Source of the DNA: Loripinus fragilis | Taxonomy: Eukaryota > Mollusca > Bivalvia > Lucinida > Lucinidae | Assembly: GCA_964019695.1 (NCBI GenBank) | Contig: CAXHUL010000229.1 | Location: forward strand, 1-64,000 | Reading direction: 5' to 3' | DNA length: 64,000 bases | Shown here: positions 1 to 11,689 of the stretch, piece after piece | How the letters are laid out: every line of letters starts with the position of its first letter | Position numbering within the stretch: the stretch's first letter is position 1 | Position numbers and translations under genes: made by a program | The notes under the pieces: model-generated | Database searches by the model: none | What the model was told of the DNA's origin: nothing | What the model saw: only the letters and a program-made list of their open reading frames with translations

Positions 1-55
1 CAGGTGAAACTCAAATAAGAGGGGGAAATATATAATTAATTTTCTTACAGAATAG

Positions 56-137
56 CATTTTAGCTTAAATTTATGAGCGATTAAAATTTCATGCTCGGTT
101 GAGTTGAGCATGAAAAGTTTTATAACCTTGGGACCAG
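56..137. repeat. MITE fragment, GCTCAACTCAAC family (right end)
   Basis: The stretch contains the GTTGAGTTGAGCATGAAAA terminal sequence followed by TTTTATAACCTTGGG. It matches the right end of the complete copy at 3539-3768. The left half is missing or lies outside the window. Confidence 0.6.
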
Positions 138-179
138 ACTTTCTCACAACACTGTCCATACCATTGCACTGTTTATGTT

Positions 180-375
180 TTAACCCTAAAGAGCCAATCA
201 CAACGGCAGCAGACAACAAATTTTGTGATTAATTCTTTCCTCATTTTAAAAAAAAATAAGGAATGATAATGCTGGCAGACGATTCTCATTAAAATCATAC
301 CTTATTTGTTATTTTTGAAAAACTGGCAAAATTTGAAATTGTCGTCTGCTGCAAATTATAGGTAGCGCTTTACGG
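180..375. repeat. piggyBac-type MITE (TTAA-CCC family), degraded right end
   Basis: It starts with TTAACCCTAAAG and ends in GCGCTTTACGG, close to an inverted copy of the start. The interior has GTCGTCTGCTG-type inverted motifs and AATAAGG...CCTTATT arms, as in the copy at 48070-48666. The right-hand TTAA is lost. Assignment to piggyBac rests only on the TTAA flank and CCC terminus seen in better copies. Confidence 0.6.
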
Positions 376-1820
376 ATGTCATCACAGTCTGAAAGATCGA
401 GAAACCATATCAAAGACATACTAGGTCAGTAGGAACCGGAAATGAGGACAATGTGAGGTTTCTAAGAGCTGTAGCCCTACATGCAGAGTCCAGAAAATGA
501 ATCCTGGCCCTGTGGGAGAATACTTCAAAATCTTACTTTTGATGGCAAAAACGACCAAATTTTATGATATGAAAAAAAGAAAACTATAATGAAGTGCATT
601 ACTTGTCTGAAATTGTGCAGTTTTCTTCAAGGGCAATAACCAATATACCTATATATACTTAAGGAATGAAGAAACGCAACAGACAAAAATCTAATTTTTG
701 AGTGTTTAAATGACGGTTTGGTAGAATCTCTTTTGAAAATTTCTTGTTGAGTATTTATAGCATGTGATGAATTACCAAAACGTCATTTTAACAATACATT
801 TTACGCTACAAGATAAAAACATATGAAAACATAAAATATGACGTTAACGTCAGAATAAAGATCAAGAAAGCCTGTCTTTTCCATGTTCGGTTTTTTGGCG
901 CCGTCTTGACAATGTGCAAATTAAGCAAACGTCCAATCATATTCGTAATGCAATCAAATATTGCGTCAAAACACGCTACTTGAATGGCAAGATACACAAT
1001 GGTCGTGGATAAACGTCACTTAGAGCCGTCGGGTTTAGGTCGCTTGTGAATATATGGGATAAGGTAAGCCTAGAGACATCAGAACATGCTTTCCTGGGGA
1101 AAATGACTTTTCAGATACCGTAGAAATACGCTAGTAAGGTGTTTATATTGACGTTAGCCAAACAATACATGGCATAATGCAAGAGAAAACATCTGATTAC
1201 ATGCCGAGATTGAACACAAACTTGTTAACTGTAACCTAAACTTTGTCACTGGACCATTTTATCATTAGAAAAACACATAAACATCATGGAAACAATTAAC
1301 ACGTAGCATATCGAATTTTGACGTCAGAATTAAGGTTTTTTGACGTCTGAAGATCTCAAGTTATAAGTCTTGAACAAAACGTCCTTGTAATGAATAAATC
1401 TCAATCAGAAAAGAAAGTTTACGCGTTTTACACAGACTTCAGAGTTGACGTTAATGATGTTAAGCCGTTTCAGAATCCTACAGAAACATCGCCATTTGAT
1501 CATTTCCTTGATCCGCAATCTATGCCAAGACTTTTTAAAACAATGAACCGATGGTTGATTCAAACTTTGCTTTTATTGATCCTGTTTCTGCAGTTTACTA
1601 TGGGGGGTCAGGTTGGTTACGCACATACCAAAATGATTACGTAAATGAGAATTATGTTAAACCTGCTGTAATTTGACGGACACATACTGTTCCTATGGAT
1701 AAATACCATTTGCGCTAAAAATTTGCATCATATTGTATGCTTACAATGACAAGAAGTGTTTGTTGTGTTTCTTTATTCCTTAAGTATATATACACAGCAT
1801 CAAAACTTTGTTGCTAAATA
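376..1820. other. No recognisable feature
   Basis: AT-rich intergenic-type sequence. An 84-codon open frame at 1390-1644 (+) has no recognisable motif and no splice context that I could defend. A short inverted match (CTTAAGTATATATA near 657 and TTAAGTATATATAC near 1780) is AT-rich and was not taken as a TIR. Confidence 0.5.
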
Positions 1821-2012
1821 GGGAGCACAGTGGCTCAGTGGTAGAGTCCAAGGGGCCGCGGGTTCGAGACTCACGGGCGTCACTGCGTTGTGGTCCTTGA
1901 GCAAGACACATTTATCATTGCTTAGTACTGGTTCAACCCAGGAAGCCCCGTCCCTGTTTAACTGAAAGATTGTTGATGGGACGTAAAGAATCAAATCAAA
2001 CAAACAAACAAA
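1821..2012 (+). repeat. tRNA-derived SINE, family A
   Basis: The head is tRNA-like, with an A box (TGGCTCAGTGG) and a B box (GGTTCGAGACT) that would form an internal Pol III promoter. The body (GTGGTCCTTGAGCAAGACAC) and the tail GACGTAAAGAATCAAATC followed by CAAA repeats are shared with six other copies here. Part of the head between the boxes is deleted compared with the copy at 48278. A diverged duplication (AAACTTTGTTG / AAATTTGTAG) may be the target site. Confidence 0.9.
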
Positions 2013-2291
2013 TTTGTAGTTTAATTTTTCGTGATATATAAATAAAGATAAATGCATAATATGGGGATAAATAGTGAAACAATCAGCCATGTATATAAGC
2101 AATCTGTAACTAAATAGCACACTGTCACATATAGAACCTCCATGTTTCAAGAATGCATCAAATCAGACCACATGGTGGGGTAGATACTCTGAGGGGACTG
2201 CCTTCTGCTCCCTCTTCCCTGGTGTCATTGCTCATCTTAATTGTCTCTCCCAATCCCCAGAATAAGTTATGCCTCCGAATCAAATATAATT

Positions 2292-2534
2292 TGAGCCAGT
2301 ACATGTGATTTCCAACAATGTGGCATTTTGACAAGTGTAGACTCTGATGAGCCTCTGCAGTCTCCTTTTAATTAAGCTAAGAAACTCCAAATGGTGTTCA
2401 GTCAATAGCTTAACAATCATAGAAAACTCAAGCGACTAGCAAAGGTTCTGATCAGACTGCGCATATACGCAGGCTGATCTGAGGCTTTGCTGGTGGCACA
2501 TACCACATTGTGGGAAATCTCATGCACTGGCTCA
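2292..2534. repeat. MITE, TGAGCC...CCAACAATGTGG family, full copy
   Basis: TIRs of about 32 bp begin TGAGCCAGTACATG on the left and end CATGCACTGGCTCA on the right, each running into an ACAATGTGG block. Other copies lie at 6843-7070 and 36279-36504, with a half copy near 53901. There is no coding capacity, so this is a non-autonomous DNA element. The superfamily is not assignable from the sequence. Confidence 0.85.
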
Positions 2535-2889
2535 TTTAGTTACAATGTCTAAGAATGCATTAGGATTTTGTTACGAATGAACTACGACATATTGAATTGG
2601 CAGTTCGTGGCAAAAATTTTGAACAGTTCAAATTTTTGCCACAAATTCCCAATTGCCTCAAGAATTGCAATTACCATGGCTACGAACTGAATACCAATCC
2701 TAAAAGGCATCGAGTCATGGCAATTTGTGTGATTCCTTGTTGGGCATAAGGCTGAATATGTTTCGCTTACTTCAATTCCAGGTAAGAGTCCCTGTGCAGT
2801 AGTGGACAAACCACTCACCTTGTAAATCAGGGATTGCAGGTTTGATCAACGGCTTCACAAGTCTGTCAAATGAGACTTTAAGCTGTGAC

Positions 2890-3500
2890 CCCGTCTACAT
2901 ATAACACACATAAAAGCGCTGCAGGCATGCACCATACCTCACCATGACATATTTTCAAATACAAGACAGCCCATTAATCAAGGGCCATACCTGTTGAAAA
3001 TTTATGAAAAATTAAAATGGAGTTGTCTCAACCTAAATCTTATATACATCAAGGCATATACAAAACTTCATCATGTTTTCACCATTTAAACTGAAGATGT
3101 CTAAAAAAATAATTTTCACATACATCAAGGGCACTAACTTTGTTCAAAATTCAAATTAAGGGCCATATCTCTGTAGTTATTTGACAAAATCAAACAAGAT
3201 GCAATAACAAAACATCAACTCTCATGCAAAGTTTGAAGAAAATTGATCAAATAATGCTCAAGACAGAGCAGGGAAACCAATTTTCAACATCAATCAAGAG
3301 TAACAACTCTGTGCTTATTGGATGAAATTTACCCATCTACAATCCCAGACCACTCCTACCCAATATCAACTCTTATACATGTACAAAGTTTGAAGACAAT
3401 TGGCCAAAAAATGCTCAAGATAGAGAGTGGAAACAAAGAAGTTACGGACAGATGGGCAGACAGACCATTGAAAACTCAACGCAAATTGTTGAACAGAGGA
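2890..3500. repeat. Diverged dispersed repeat with recurring 'ggccata...tgt' blocks
   Basis: Several loosely repeated phrases occur (AAGGGCCATA, CAAAGTTTGAAGA, AAATGCTCAAGA), ending in a GACAGATGGGCAGACAGACC tract. The pattern looks like an old dispersed repeat rather than a gene. The 71-codon frame inside shows no protein signal. Confidence 0.35.
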
Positions 3501-3538
3501 TATACCATAACATCCCACACTTTTTTAAGGTAAATCAG

Positions 3539-3768
3539 GCCCCAAGTTTATAAAACTTTTTTTCATGCTCAACTCAGCTGAGCATGAAATTTATCCTGCT
3601 CATAAATGTTAAAATGCCAACAATTATTATAAGCATGATAAATACAACATCTGAGAAACTTAAAGCAAGATACTTCTTTATTTGTCGGTATTTTAGTTTT
3701 AAAAAGAGTAGTTGAAATTTCGTGCTCAGTTGAGTTGAGCATGAAAAATGTTTTATAACCTCGGGGCC
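3539..3768. repeat. MITE, GCTCAACTCAAC family, full copy
   Basis: The ends are GGCCCCAAGTTTATAAAAC and GTTTTATAACCTCGGGGCC in inverted orientation. Each end carries a nested short palindrome around CTCAACTCAGCTGAGCATG. Arms are about 50 bp of the 230 bp total. Fragments of the family lie at 56-137 and 35930-35990. Confidence 0.85.
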
Positions 3769-4455
3769 TGAATGCCTAAACCCAAAGCCATTCATGAATG
3801 GCATCCTATGGGTTAAAACACACATTTTAATATGTTGTATGCATATATTTAAGGCAGCATGTTATGTAATAATGGGTAAAAAGGCGGACTGAAGCTGCAA
3901 GAGCCAGCCTCCCTGCTATATATATAACAGACAAGCTAGTTAGGAGGTTCATAAAATCCATCGAATCATAACGGAACCTTATTGACTTAGTCGCAATAGA
4001 CAGTGCTCCTCAGTAATCAAGAAAACAATTAAAGGAAACCGTTCCAGTAACACTTCAGGACGGACTGTGGTCCCCCGAGATGGCCCAATGTATATTACAT
4101 GTATAAATATATTAAGGCTATATCATACAAAGGCAAATAATTGGATTTTCTTTAACTGTGAGCGCAGTTGTTTTATGGGAGATTTTCTTGGATGTGTTTC
4201 TTTAGCTTCAAAGGTAGGAATTTATTTCATCCTAAGCACATGTTGTTAAATTATATTCTTATTGCCTAAATCATGAATGTAGTTAGTTAGTTAGTTACTG
4301 AAAATTTAGTCTTTTCTTGGTCTTAGAAATACATTTGCCAGCTGTGACATTTTACTTTACTAATTTTATTTTTTTCTTCTAAAAAACATGTACTTTAAAA
4401 GTTTGCAGCTGACCAATTTAAAAACTTGTGCTTTAAAATTCTAGCGGAGATTTTT
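3769..4455. other. No recognisable feature
   Basis: AT-rich sequence with a short GTTA microsatellite (GTTAGTTAGTTAGTTA) near 4281. I see no TIR, coding or RNA signal. Confidence 0.5.
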
Positions 4456-4805
4456 GTTGTCTGCTGATAACCTTTGCAAACAGTTTGGACCCAGAATGTC
4501 GGTCCTGATCTGGATCTAAACTGTTTGACACTCTGATAGTGTTCCTGAAAGATTTTTTTTTATAAAATTCGTTTTGAAAAAGTCAGAAGATGGCAACAAA
4601 AGCATGAAAAATTACCCAGCATGAACTCTGTCTGCTGATGATTTTTTGCAAACATCATATCTTACAGAACTTTGCTACTGATCATTTTGAACTGTTTGAC
4701 ACTCTAAAAGTTATCCAGAAAGAATGTTTTAAAAAAAATTAATTTTGAAATAAATATGCAGATGACAAAAAAACATATTAAAAATACTGCCATGCGAAGA
4801 GTTAA
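4456..4805 (-). repeat. Two adjacent copies of the 'GATCAGG' MITE family
   Basis: Both copies carry CTGCTGAT...TTTGCAAAC, then GTTTGACACTCT, then a T/A-rich AATTTTGAAA block and the tail AAAAATTACCCAGCATG or its decayed version, closing at GAGTTAA. The complete form of the family runs TTAACTCTTTGCATGCTGGG to GGCAAAGAGTTAA and has a central palindrome GGACCGA...TCGGTCC. These copies are reversed relative to that definition. Confidence 0.75.
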
Positions 4806-5208
4806 TCAACTCATTGCTTGCTGGGTAATTTTTCATGGTTATTTTTTTCAAAATCAACTTTTTCGAAAAATTCTTTCGGGAATACCACCTGAGTGTCAAA
4901 CATAGACTGGCAATCGTCCAAACAGTAGAAATAATTGTTGTCGTTTTTTCTAAATCACACTAACAAGAAATTATCCTCTTTAATAGCACTTTAACTCTTT
5001 TAAACTGTTTGTGTTGTTCAATTCTCTCCAGATTCTTTGAAAATTCAGTAAGATAGATATTTGAGAGAATAGTAGTTACTTGTTTCAATGAAAATAAAAC
5101 CTAATTGAATGGACTGCACAAGTCTATGTCAAACAGTTTGGATCCAGATCAGGCCATATGATTTGTACTTATCTGGGTCCAAAGGACACTAGAAGGTAAA
5201 GAGTTAAA
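4806..5208 (+). repeat. 'GATCAGG' MITE family copy with internal insertion
   Basis: It begins CATTGCTTGCTGGGTAATTT and ends AAGGTAAAGAGTTAA. The two halves of the family sequence (GAGTGTCAAAC on the left, CAGTTTGGATCCAGATCAGG on the right) are separated by about 200 bp of unrelated AT-rich sequence, so an insertion or rearrangement has split it. Confidence 0.65.
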
Positions 5209-5357
5209 GAAACCAAATAAGAATTAAATTTTGTGTGAATCTTCATGATACACATGAAATGTCAAAGTAAGGAAGCCTTATTTTATCTGAAACTGATGAA
5301 GTCCTCTGCTGCAGTCTTGGTTGAAGCTGCATTATTGGTAACCTACCAATTCAATGT

Positions 5358-5580
5358 GGGCCTCGACGAGAGAAAACCTGTCTTCTGGGGTTTGCTAAAA
5401 ACAAAGGCACAGACCAGCCTGCGCCTATGCACAGTTTGATCAGCACCTTTGTGGTTTGCTTATTGGAAAGTAGCATATTTAAACTTGCTACTGGTGAAAT
5501 TTCAATTTTCTTGCTAGCCTCTGTAGCTGAGCAGATCGGTTTGAGTGTCTCTTTGTCAGAAACCCCTCGCGACGAGACCC
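5358..5580 (+). repeat. MITE, GGGCCTCG family
   Basis: TIRs read GGGCCTCGACGAG on the left and CTCGCGACGAGACCC on the right, with AAACCTGTCTTC just inside the left end. The body contains CTGATCAGCRCCT-like and CTTGCTAGCCTCTGTAGCT blocks, matching copies at 24436-24672 (reversed), 34423-34656 and 38895-39286. Confidence 0.85.
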
Positions 5581-5591
5581 ATGGTGCAACC

Positions 5592-5802
5592 ACTTGTTAC
5601 CTCTTTGCCTGCCAGTGTTGTCTGCTGATAACCTTTGCAAATAGCTTAAACCCAGATCAGGCTCAACTAAGTTGGGCCTGATCTGGATCCAAACAGTTTG
5701 ACTCTAAAGCTGTTACTGAAAGAATATTTTGAAAATGTTAATTCTGAAAAAAAAAAGCAAACGACAAAAAAAGCATGAAAAATTACCAAGCATGCAATGA
5801 GT
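5592..5802 (-). repeat. 'GATCAGG' MITE family copy
   Basis: It starts CTCTTTGCCTGCCAG, has a central palindrome around GGCTCAACTAAGTTGGGCC between CAGATCA and TGATCTG, and ends GAAAAATTACCAAGCATGC followed by AATGAGTTA. The family's near-TTAA ends are recognisable. Confidence 0.8.
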
Positions 5803-5805
5803 TAT

Positions 5806-6842
5806 TTTTTAAGCCTTAGATATGATACTTTTCATCCAAAAAACAATGCATGGTCTGCATGAAAATATTGCTGAGGTCTCATCTAAAGTCCCTTGGTATG
5901 GCATTCTCAATCACTCAGAGAGCACCCCCATAAGTGCTTTTGTTGAAAAAATATAGTTTTGCAATTGCATTTTTTTTTTTGGTTTCTGCATGTGAGTGTT
6001 TTTTTAGACAAATTCTTATAATTTCATTTGTGACCTAAAAAGCTGACTTGATCTCTGTATGGAAGAAAGTACATGTCATGAAATGGTAATTGATCTATTA
6101 AAGAGATTTGCTTGTATGAAATGGTTTATTTTTTGCACCTTTTCATTAGTTTTAAAAATGATTTTCACGTTGACACTGAAAAAATGATAGAAGGTGAGAA
6201 CTGTCAGGAGATATCTACGTCGAAAATTGTTTTATGGCACGAAAATTCTTCCGTATATTCTTGTATCCTGCCTCCACAGCCCTGTCTTTTGACATACTGA
6301 ATAAATGTGGGGTACCAGCTAAGATGAAAAATGGATTTTCCGAGAAAGAAATACAATATTTTTTGGAAATTATAACCTGTGACCTCTCAATATATATAAT
6401 GGACCAGCCTTATTACTGTTTTAAACTAAGTTTTGGTCTACAAATGGTTGGACATTGATATCAAAACTTCAGAACAGCCTCCTAGTTCAATGAAACCCAG
6501 AAGTCTTGTGACATGTCAATTCAAAACTAGAGAAGATATGACACAAAAAGTTAATCTAGAAAAGTGAGTGACCTGTTTCTGTTTGAATCATGGCAAATCT
6601 GAAAGACAGACTTAATCCATCACCCTGTGATGTATAATAACAATTGGGAAATATGAATTACTTAGACCTAAAAAGAATTCGGAATGTTTGTAAACATCTG
6701 TATAATCAGTTACCCTAGAAATATGGCGGCAAAATGTACTGAAACAGTCAGTCAAGAAAGCAAAAACCACGAAAGCATTATCATTAAATATGTTCTAAAC
6801 CAAATGTAGAAATATTTTTCTTGTTTCAGTATTAAATAAAGA
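5806..6842. other. No recognisable feature
   Basis: AT-rich unique-looking sequence. Two overlapping frames of 62 and 74 codons at 6112-6458 (+) have no motif and are most simply chance frames. Confidence 0.45.
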
Positions 6843-7070
6843 TGATATTTCCAACAATGTGGTATGTGTGACCAGCAATAGCTCAGATAAGCCCACGTGT
6901 ATGCGCAGCCTGATCAGAGCCTTTGCTTGTCCCATGAATATGCTAAGAGTGTTAAGCTACTGACCGAACAGTATTTCGAAGTTTCTAACCTTAAAAAGAG
7001 GCTGCACAGGCTTGTCTGAGTCTATTCATGTCAAAATGCCACATTGTTGGAAATCTCATGTCGCGGCTCA
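6843..7070. repeat. MITE, CCAACAATGTGG family, left tip truncated
   Basis: It opens at TTTCCAACAATGTGG and closes with CCACATTGTTGGAAATCTCATG followed by CGGCTCA. About 15 bp of the left TIR (TGAGCC...) are missing. The Tc1-like element at 7075 begins directly after it. Confidence 0.8.
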
Positions 7071-7074
7071 AATA

Positions 7075-7895
7075 TACTCAGAAGAAAAAGTTTAGTCAGT
7101 GCAGACACTGTGTGCAATAATTTTGTTAGACAGTCTTAATATTGACAAAAACCTTACTCAACATGAAATTCATTTAATTTCCTAAAAATATGAACATTTT
7201 CAACAAAACGCTCTGAAAATTAACCCATTTTCTTCATCAAAATCACACATCAAATTTCAAATTTCAAAACTAAAAAACCAGTGATGCACCCCTCAGACGA
7301 TTTCTGACAGTATAGACGGAAATTATCGTACCTGTTGCATGTCTAAGACGTTTAAGAAGTTTCCGAGCGGCAATGAAGCGATTACGGTATGTTGACGTCA
7401 CTATGACCCTCCCTTCAAGTGGCGTCGTTACCCGTGGTATCCCTGGCGGAGTTTTGTCATTTTTACTGCCAGACTGTCGAAAACATGTTTGCAGGCGATA
7501 AATTAATCGTTCATTACATCCAAAACTACGTGGCACGTCAGTAGCATGTGCACCTGCTTCAAAACGCCCAAACGCTGTATTTCTGTAATTTGTCGATAGC
7601 GACTTAAGCTTGCTAACACTGAATTTTCTCCGGATAATTGCAACAGGAACAACTTTCTTTCAATATCAAACAGCATTTGAGAAAATAACCCTGCCGGTTT
7701 ACCGCAGCACGTGCACGTCGTGTATTTTGAAATTTGGTTGATACAGTCTAAAAGAAACATTATTTTTCACACAATAAACAGGTACATGTAAAGTTACGAT
7801 AATACAACTCATGTATACAATTTGACAATGATATATCCAGTATTGTTGATTTTATTAGAAAACATAAATACTGACTAAACTTTTTCTTCTGAGTA
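7075..7895 (-). mobile_element. Tc1/mariner-type element, internally deleted
   Basis: Perfect TIRs of about 26 bp begin TACTCAGAAGAAAAAGTTTA on the left, mirrored on the right, and TA dinucleotides flank both sides (7073-7074 and 7896-7897), as expected for this superfamily's TA target duplication. At 821 bp it is well short of a typical complete Tc1-like element (about 1.3-1.6 kb). It carries only the N-terminal DNA-binding part of a transposase on the minus strand, with no sign of the DDE/D catalytic core. It is therefore non-autonomous but keeps the sequences transposases bind. Confidence 0.88.
7270..7590 (-). pseudogene. Tc1-like transposase fragment (HTH DNA-binding region only)
   Basis: The minus-strand frame 7536-7270 encodes RSFGCNERLIYRLQTCFRQS, then a GIPRVTTPLEGRVIVTS linker and a second helix region ending YTVRNRLRG. 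This is the two-helix-turn-helix layout of Tc1/Tc3 family transposases, with the GRPR-like motif diverged to PGIPR. Upstream, EAGAHATDVP continues in the same frame from about 7560, while a GVLKQ-type stretch lies in another frame, so a frameshift is likely near 7560. The frame closes with a stop directly after the second HTH, so the catalytic domain (about two thirds of the protein) is missing. Its position inside matching TIRs supports the assignment. It could bind TIRs but not catalyse transposition. Confidence 0.85.
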
Positions 7896-8214
7896 TATAA
7901 GGATGACGATCATCATGATCATGTAAGAACTTGTTGTGGGACTTATGATGATACAGTGCAGTTCCTGTATAACACACCTCATTATAACATGGATTTGGAT
8001 ATAACATGCACAAATTTTTTACCATGGAATTTTACAAAAGAATTTTGTAAATATTGTCCCTTTATAACAAAGGTTACCAGCAGATGACAAAAGTCGGCGC
8101 TAGCAAAAGAACTGATCAAGACATTATGGATGACAAAATTGGTCAAAACATGAAAGGTGATCAGGGGTGTAGCTGGCCTAACTGCAAACTTCTGGAAACA
8201 TGGTTAATGCATTT

Positions 8215-8306
8215 GAGCTAATGATCCAAACCAGGACATTTTGTCAGGCCTGATCTGGGTCCTGTTTATAAAAGTCATCAGCAGACGACACTTGCAAACA
8301 AAGAGT
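8215..8306 (+). repeat. 'GATCAGG' MITE family, partial
   Basis: The right half only: AGGCCTGATCTGGGTCC, then CATCAGCAGACGACA and CAAAGAGTTAGA. The left TIR is missing. Confidence 0.55.
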
Positions 8307-8394
8307 TAGAGAGGATTTTCAAACAGCAGCCAAAGCTGAATCTCATTGAGGTTTGATATGCCAGTATTTGCATTCCTCACCAATAATAAATATA

Positions 8395-8700
8395 GATAAT
8401 TAATTGTTCATTATGAAATTAATAAACATATGACAGGTGGGAGCAGGTGAGTTATTACACACGGAGTTTTATTAGTTTGAAATATAATTCAGCAAACCTT
8501 CCATTCAGTTAGGAAGGTCCATTATATATTTGGACGTCCACAGGATTGAGCTTAGAAAATTACCGAACAATTGCTTTTTATTGTCTTTGACAAACACCAT
8601 TTTGGTAAATCAATCTAGATCTACCCTGTTTGTCAACATATCAGTTTGTTTAAGAACTTTCACTACAGTAAGTGCTAATGCCTACACATGATATTTATGT
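8395..8700 (+). repeat. Dispersed ~300-bp repeat, left flank copy
   Basis: It aligns in the same orientation with 32645-32905. Shared blocks are TCATTATGAAATTAATAA, GACAGGTGGGAGCAG, AGAAAATTACCGAACA and GTTTGTCAACATATCAGTT. Similarity is roughly 75-80% by eye. The two copies lie just outside the inverted repeats at 8775 and 32500. Confidence 0.75.
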
Positions 8701-8774
8701 AGAAATCAAGAGCAAATTATTTGCTCCTTCATGGTTTGAAATTCAAATTGAAAACTCAAATTTATATCATCTAA

Positions 8775-8942
8775 CTCACGACAATATTACATTATGCTAC
8801 CCTCTATTCCCCAGAATGACGCTGACTTAATTACCAGCCGTGACGAACCGCCGATAAGAACACAGACATGTAACCCCGTGTAAATCAATCACAATAAAAG
8901 CATGCATTTGGTAAACTGATACCTGTAAACTTCCTCTTTTGC
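8775..8942 (+). repeat. Left 168-bp terminal inverted repeat of the 23.7-kb composite
   Basis: It starts CTCACGACAATATTACATTA and ends TTCCTCTTTTGC. The reverse complement of 32333-32500 matches over the full length with only about two differences (GCTACCC/TCTACCC and CGCTGAC/CGCCGAC). The repeat stops sharply at both inner ends, where the flanks diverge at once. No target duplication is visible outside. Confidence 0.93.
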
Positions 8943-9289
8943 TCGGCGCTGTAATGGCGAAAGGACGTATCTTGAGGTGTCTCAAGACTTTAATGTATCC
9001 TTGGCTCGAGCAGCTCATTTGTTCCCCGGATTGCGTTCCAAACATTTTTGGTTTGACTTTGTACCATGCTGTTTAATTATTAACATATTGTTTAATTTGA
9101 CATTTATTTCAGAATTACTGAAATTCTCCGTCGGTGCTTAGGTAAGTTTTTTGAATGGATTTTCCCAATTCTTACCGGATTGGGACAGCCATTCTTGCAG
9201 GGATTGTTCTTAGGACAATCCATGCTATGGTTGCTCCTCCTGGTCAATTTTGACGTGGTCTAAAGCCATTTCTAAGTTGTCTAAACGGA

Positions 9290-10170
9290 GAAACTTATAC
9301 ATGACTGGAGAAGTGGTGCAGTCGGAGGGTTTTTCTAGGGAGTTCTCCTTACCTCGCAAGAGGATAACGAGACTTCTGTTGTCTCTGACCTAACCGTCAT
9401 TGATGTGGAAATTCCTTCCTCCCTGGCTTTGACCGCTGGTTCAAACCTGGGGGCTCCTCTTTCTGAATCTTCCACTACTTGTAATGGTACTGGAAATTCT
9501 TTTCAGTCTGCGTGTCGAAGGGAATCTGATGAATTTCGGATAACCAGCGGCCTGCACGTTCTCAATCACCCTTGAGACGCCAGGCCGTTCGACACCGTTA
9601 TAGGGTCCATGGCTCCCGCTCTCGTTCGAAGCGGTCCCATCGTTCCTTGTCTGGTAGTACTGACCGGCTTGCTAGAGCCTTGCGCTCTCAAAGCCGTGGC
9701 ATACCGCGGCAGTTCCCGCTTAGTACTTACTTGAGCCTTGTTCTTATTTTTCAAGATAAAGTTCTGGCTCTTTTTGTGGCCATTGATAATGATTGGACTT
9801 AGCCATAGCCGCCAACGGTCCTCCGCTATCGCTCCCACGGCCTGCCGTGCGAGCGAGCGCCGTACGAGAAGGGACTCTTCTTAGTAAAGTCAGCCCCTGG
9901 TACGAGCGAGCGAACGAGGGTTATAAGAGTGTACGTTTGCGTTCTCTCTATTTTGATACCGTTCTATCGAAGAGTCATCGATCTCATTCAGTATCGAATT
10001 CTGGTTTGGTGCCTAGCCTATGGCTCGCGCAAACCATATGGCTCTTGCCAAGCCTTGGCCGTCCGCCTCGAGCGAGCGACGGCAAGCGGGTGTAGCTATT
10101 TAAATGCTAGAGCTCACAGGGTAAAGGCAGTAGGCTTAAATACCCGCAGTGAGTGAGCGGAAGAGCGAGC
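9290..10170 (+). pseudogene. Decayed gag-like region of DIRS-like element (Arg/Ser-rich)
   Basis: The region is more GC-rich than its surroundings. Its longest clean part (9572-9802) encodes a basic Arg/Ser-rich stretch with HGSRSRSKRSHRSLSGSTD followed by LARALRSQS. Basic Ser/Arg-rich first proteins are usual upstream of pol in DIRS elements. Other frames around 9793-10156 continue with charged, repetitive GAGCGAGCG-derived sequence. Stops and frame changes break it into short pieces. No function should be assumed for any single piece. The call rests on composition and on position upstream of the RT remnant. Confidence 0.5.
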
Positions 10171-11689
10171 CTACACGGCTTATATGCTCTTTTCGGGGCA
10201 CATTGGCCTGAGAGGCCACTGCTCCTGCTCGGACCCTTTATTCTTCTAACTCATACGGTACGTACGACAGGATAAAATAAATTCCCATTCACTTGACTGG
10301 TGAATTTTACTACCGTGTACAACGGAAACACCGTGTACAACCGTACATTATAGAGTTTTTGACTGAAGAATTTTGATTTTTTCTGGTAACCAGAATTGTT
10401 CTCGCTCCTGTTCTGCGTTGGTAGAATGTGAGATAGAGATTTCACATAAGGCTCCGGATCCAGACCCACTGAACAAGCAGTCTGCTTCTGTTCAGGGTAC
10501 ATGGGTATCTATGCATCTTATGAAATTGGCTTCTGAGGATTCAGCACCCAATACTTGAATTAGGTTTTCTCTGTATAAAACCAAAATTCAAAAATGCCAC
10601 TGTCTGTCAAGACACTCACACTTGTGTGGGATTCATCTTGCATTGAAGTGGTACAAGATGAACTTATTAGGGGCTTTGGTTTTGGGTACTTTTTGATGGA
10701 GATCAAAATCATTATCCAATCAGCTCTTCCTGAGAGCAGTTTTTATTTTGGATGTTATATTCAAAATTTATTAAGGATTCAAGGGGCTAGTCCTAATAAT
10801 CCTATTTAATGTCCTCATTGGACTTTATTTATTGAAGGCATCCGGCAGGTTTCCTTCTTGGCCATTATGAAGTGAACCACCACTGTATGCAAGGTGCGTC
10901 ACTTCGAATTTTTATGGTTTTCAGTTACACTTGAAGGCTGGGGAAATTAGTTATGGCTAGTTTTCACACAATTCGTGCTGGCATGTTTTGATTGGAACAC
11001 TGTCTGCTTTGAATTCTTCTACTTCCTCACAATCTCAGTTTGTTGAGGTGTGTACGCTATTTCAGGCCTTAGCTCAATTGCTGTGGCAATTCTGACGTTT
11101 TAGTACGTTTCGCTATGGACCTTCACTTACCAGAGGTAACACATTTCTGGGCAAGTGTTCCTTGGATGCTCCTTCTCTGCAGTGTTCCTTGGATGTTCCT
11201 TTAGGTTCAGCCTATTGAGTCTATAACCCAAGGTTGGGTTTTAGATTTTGATGTGGCCAAATCTATTGGGAAGTTTCTATAGTACTACGTGCCACTGCAT
11301 TATGTTGCAGTATTTCTTTTCTATTATTAGTGAAAAGAGAAATCCGTGGGATCTGAGAATCTATTAGGGATTCCCATTTGCTCAGGCTTTCCCAGACTCT
11401 TTGGAGTCTTGCGGTGCAGACTAGTACTTTCAGTCAGCCAGTCATACTTACTGATAACAGATTGTAATATGTATATGCCTGGTAACCATCAGACACGTGA
11501 TCACAGTCTGTTCTAGAGATATGGGTACAAGATACTATTGTTTATCTGTGTATCCATCCCAGATGTCAGGTTATTCCTCATTTTTGAGAGTAACACATTC
11601 AGGTCCAGAGAAGATTCAACTTCTGTAGAAGTAGAATTCATGCTGGACAGACATCCATAGAACCAGTTTCTTCTTTCATCTGAAGAGCA

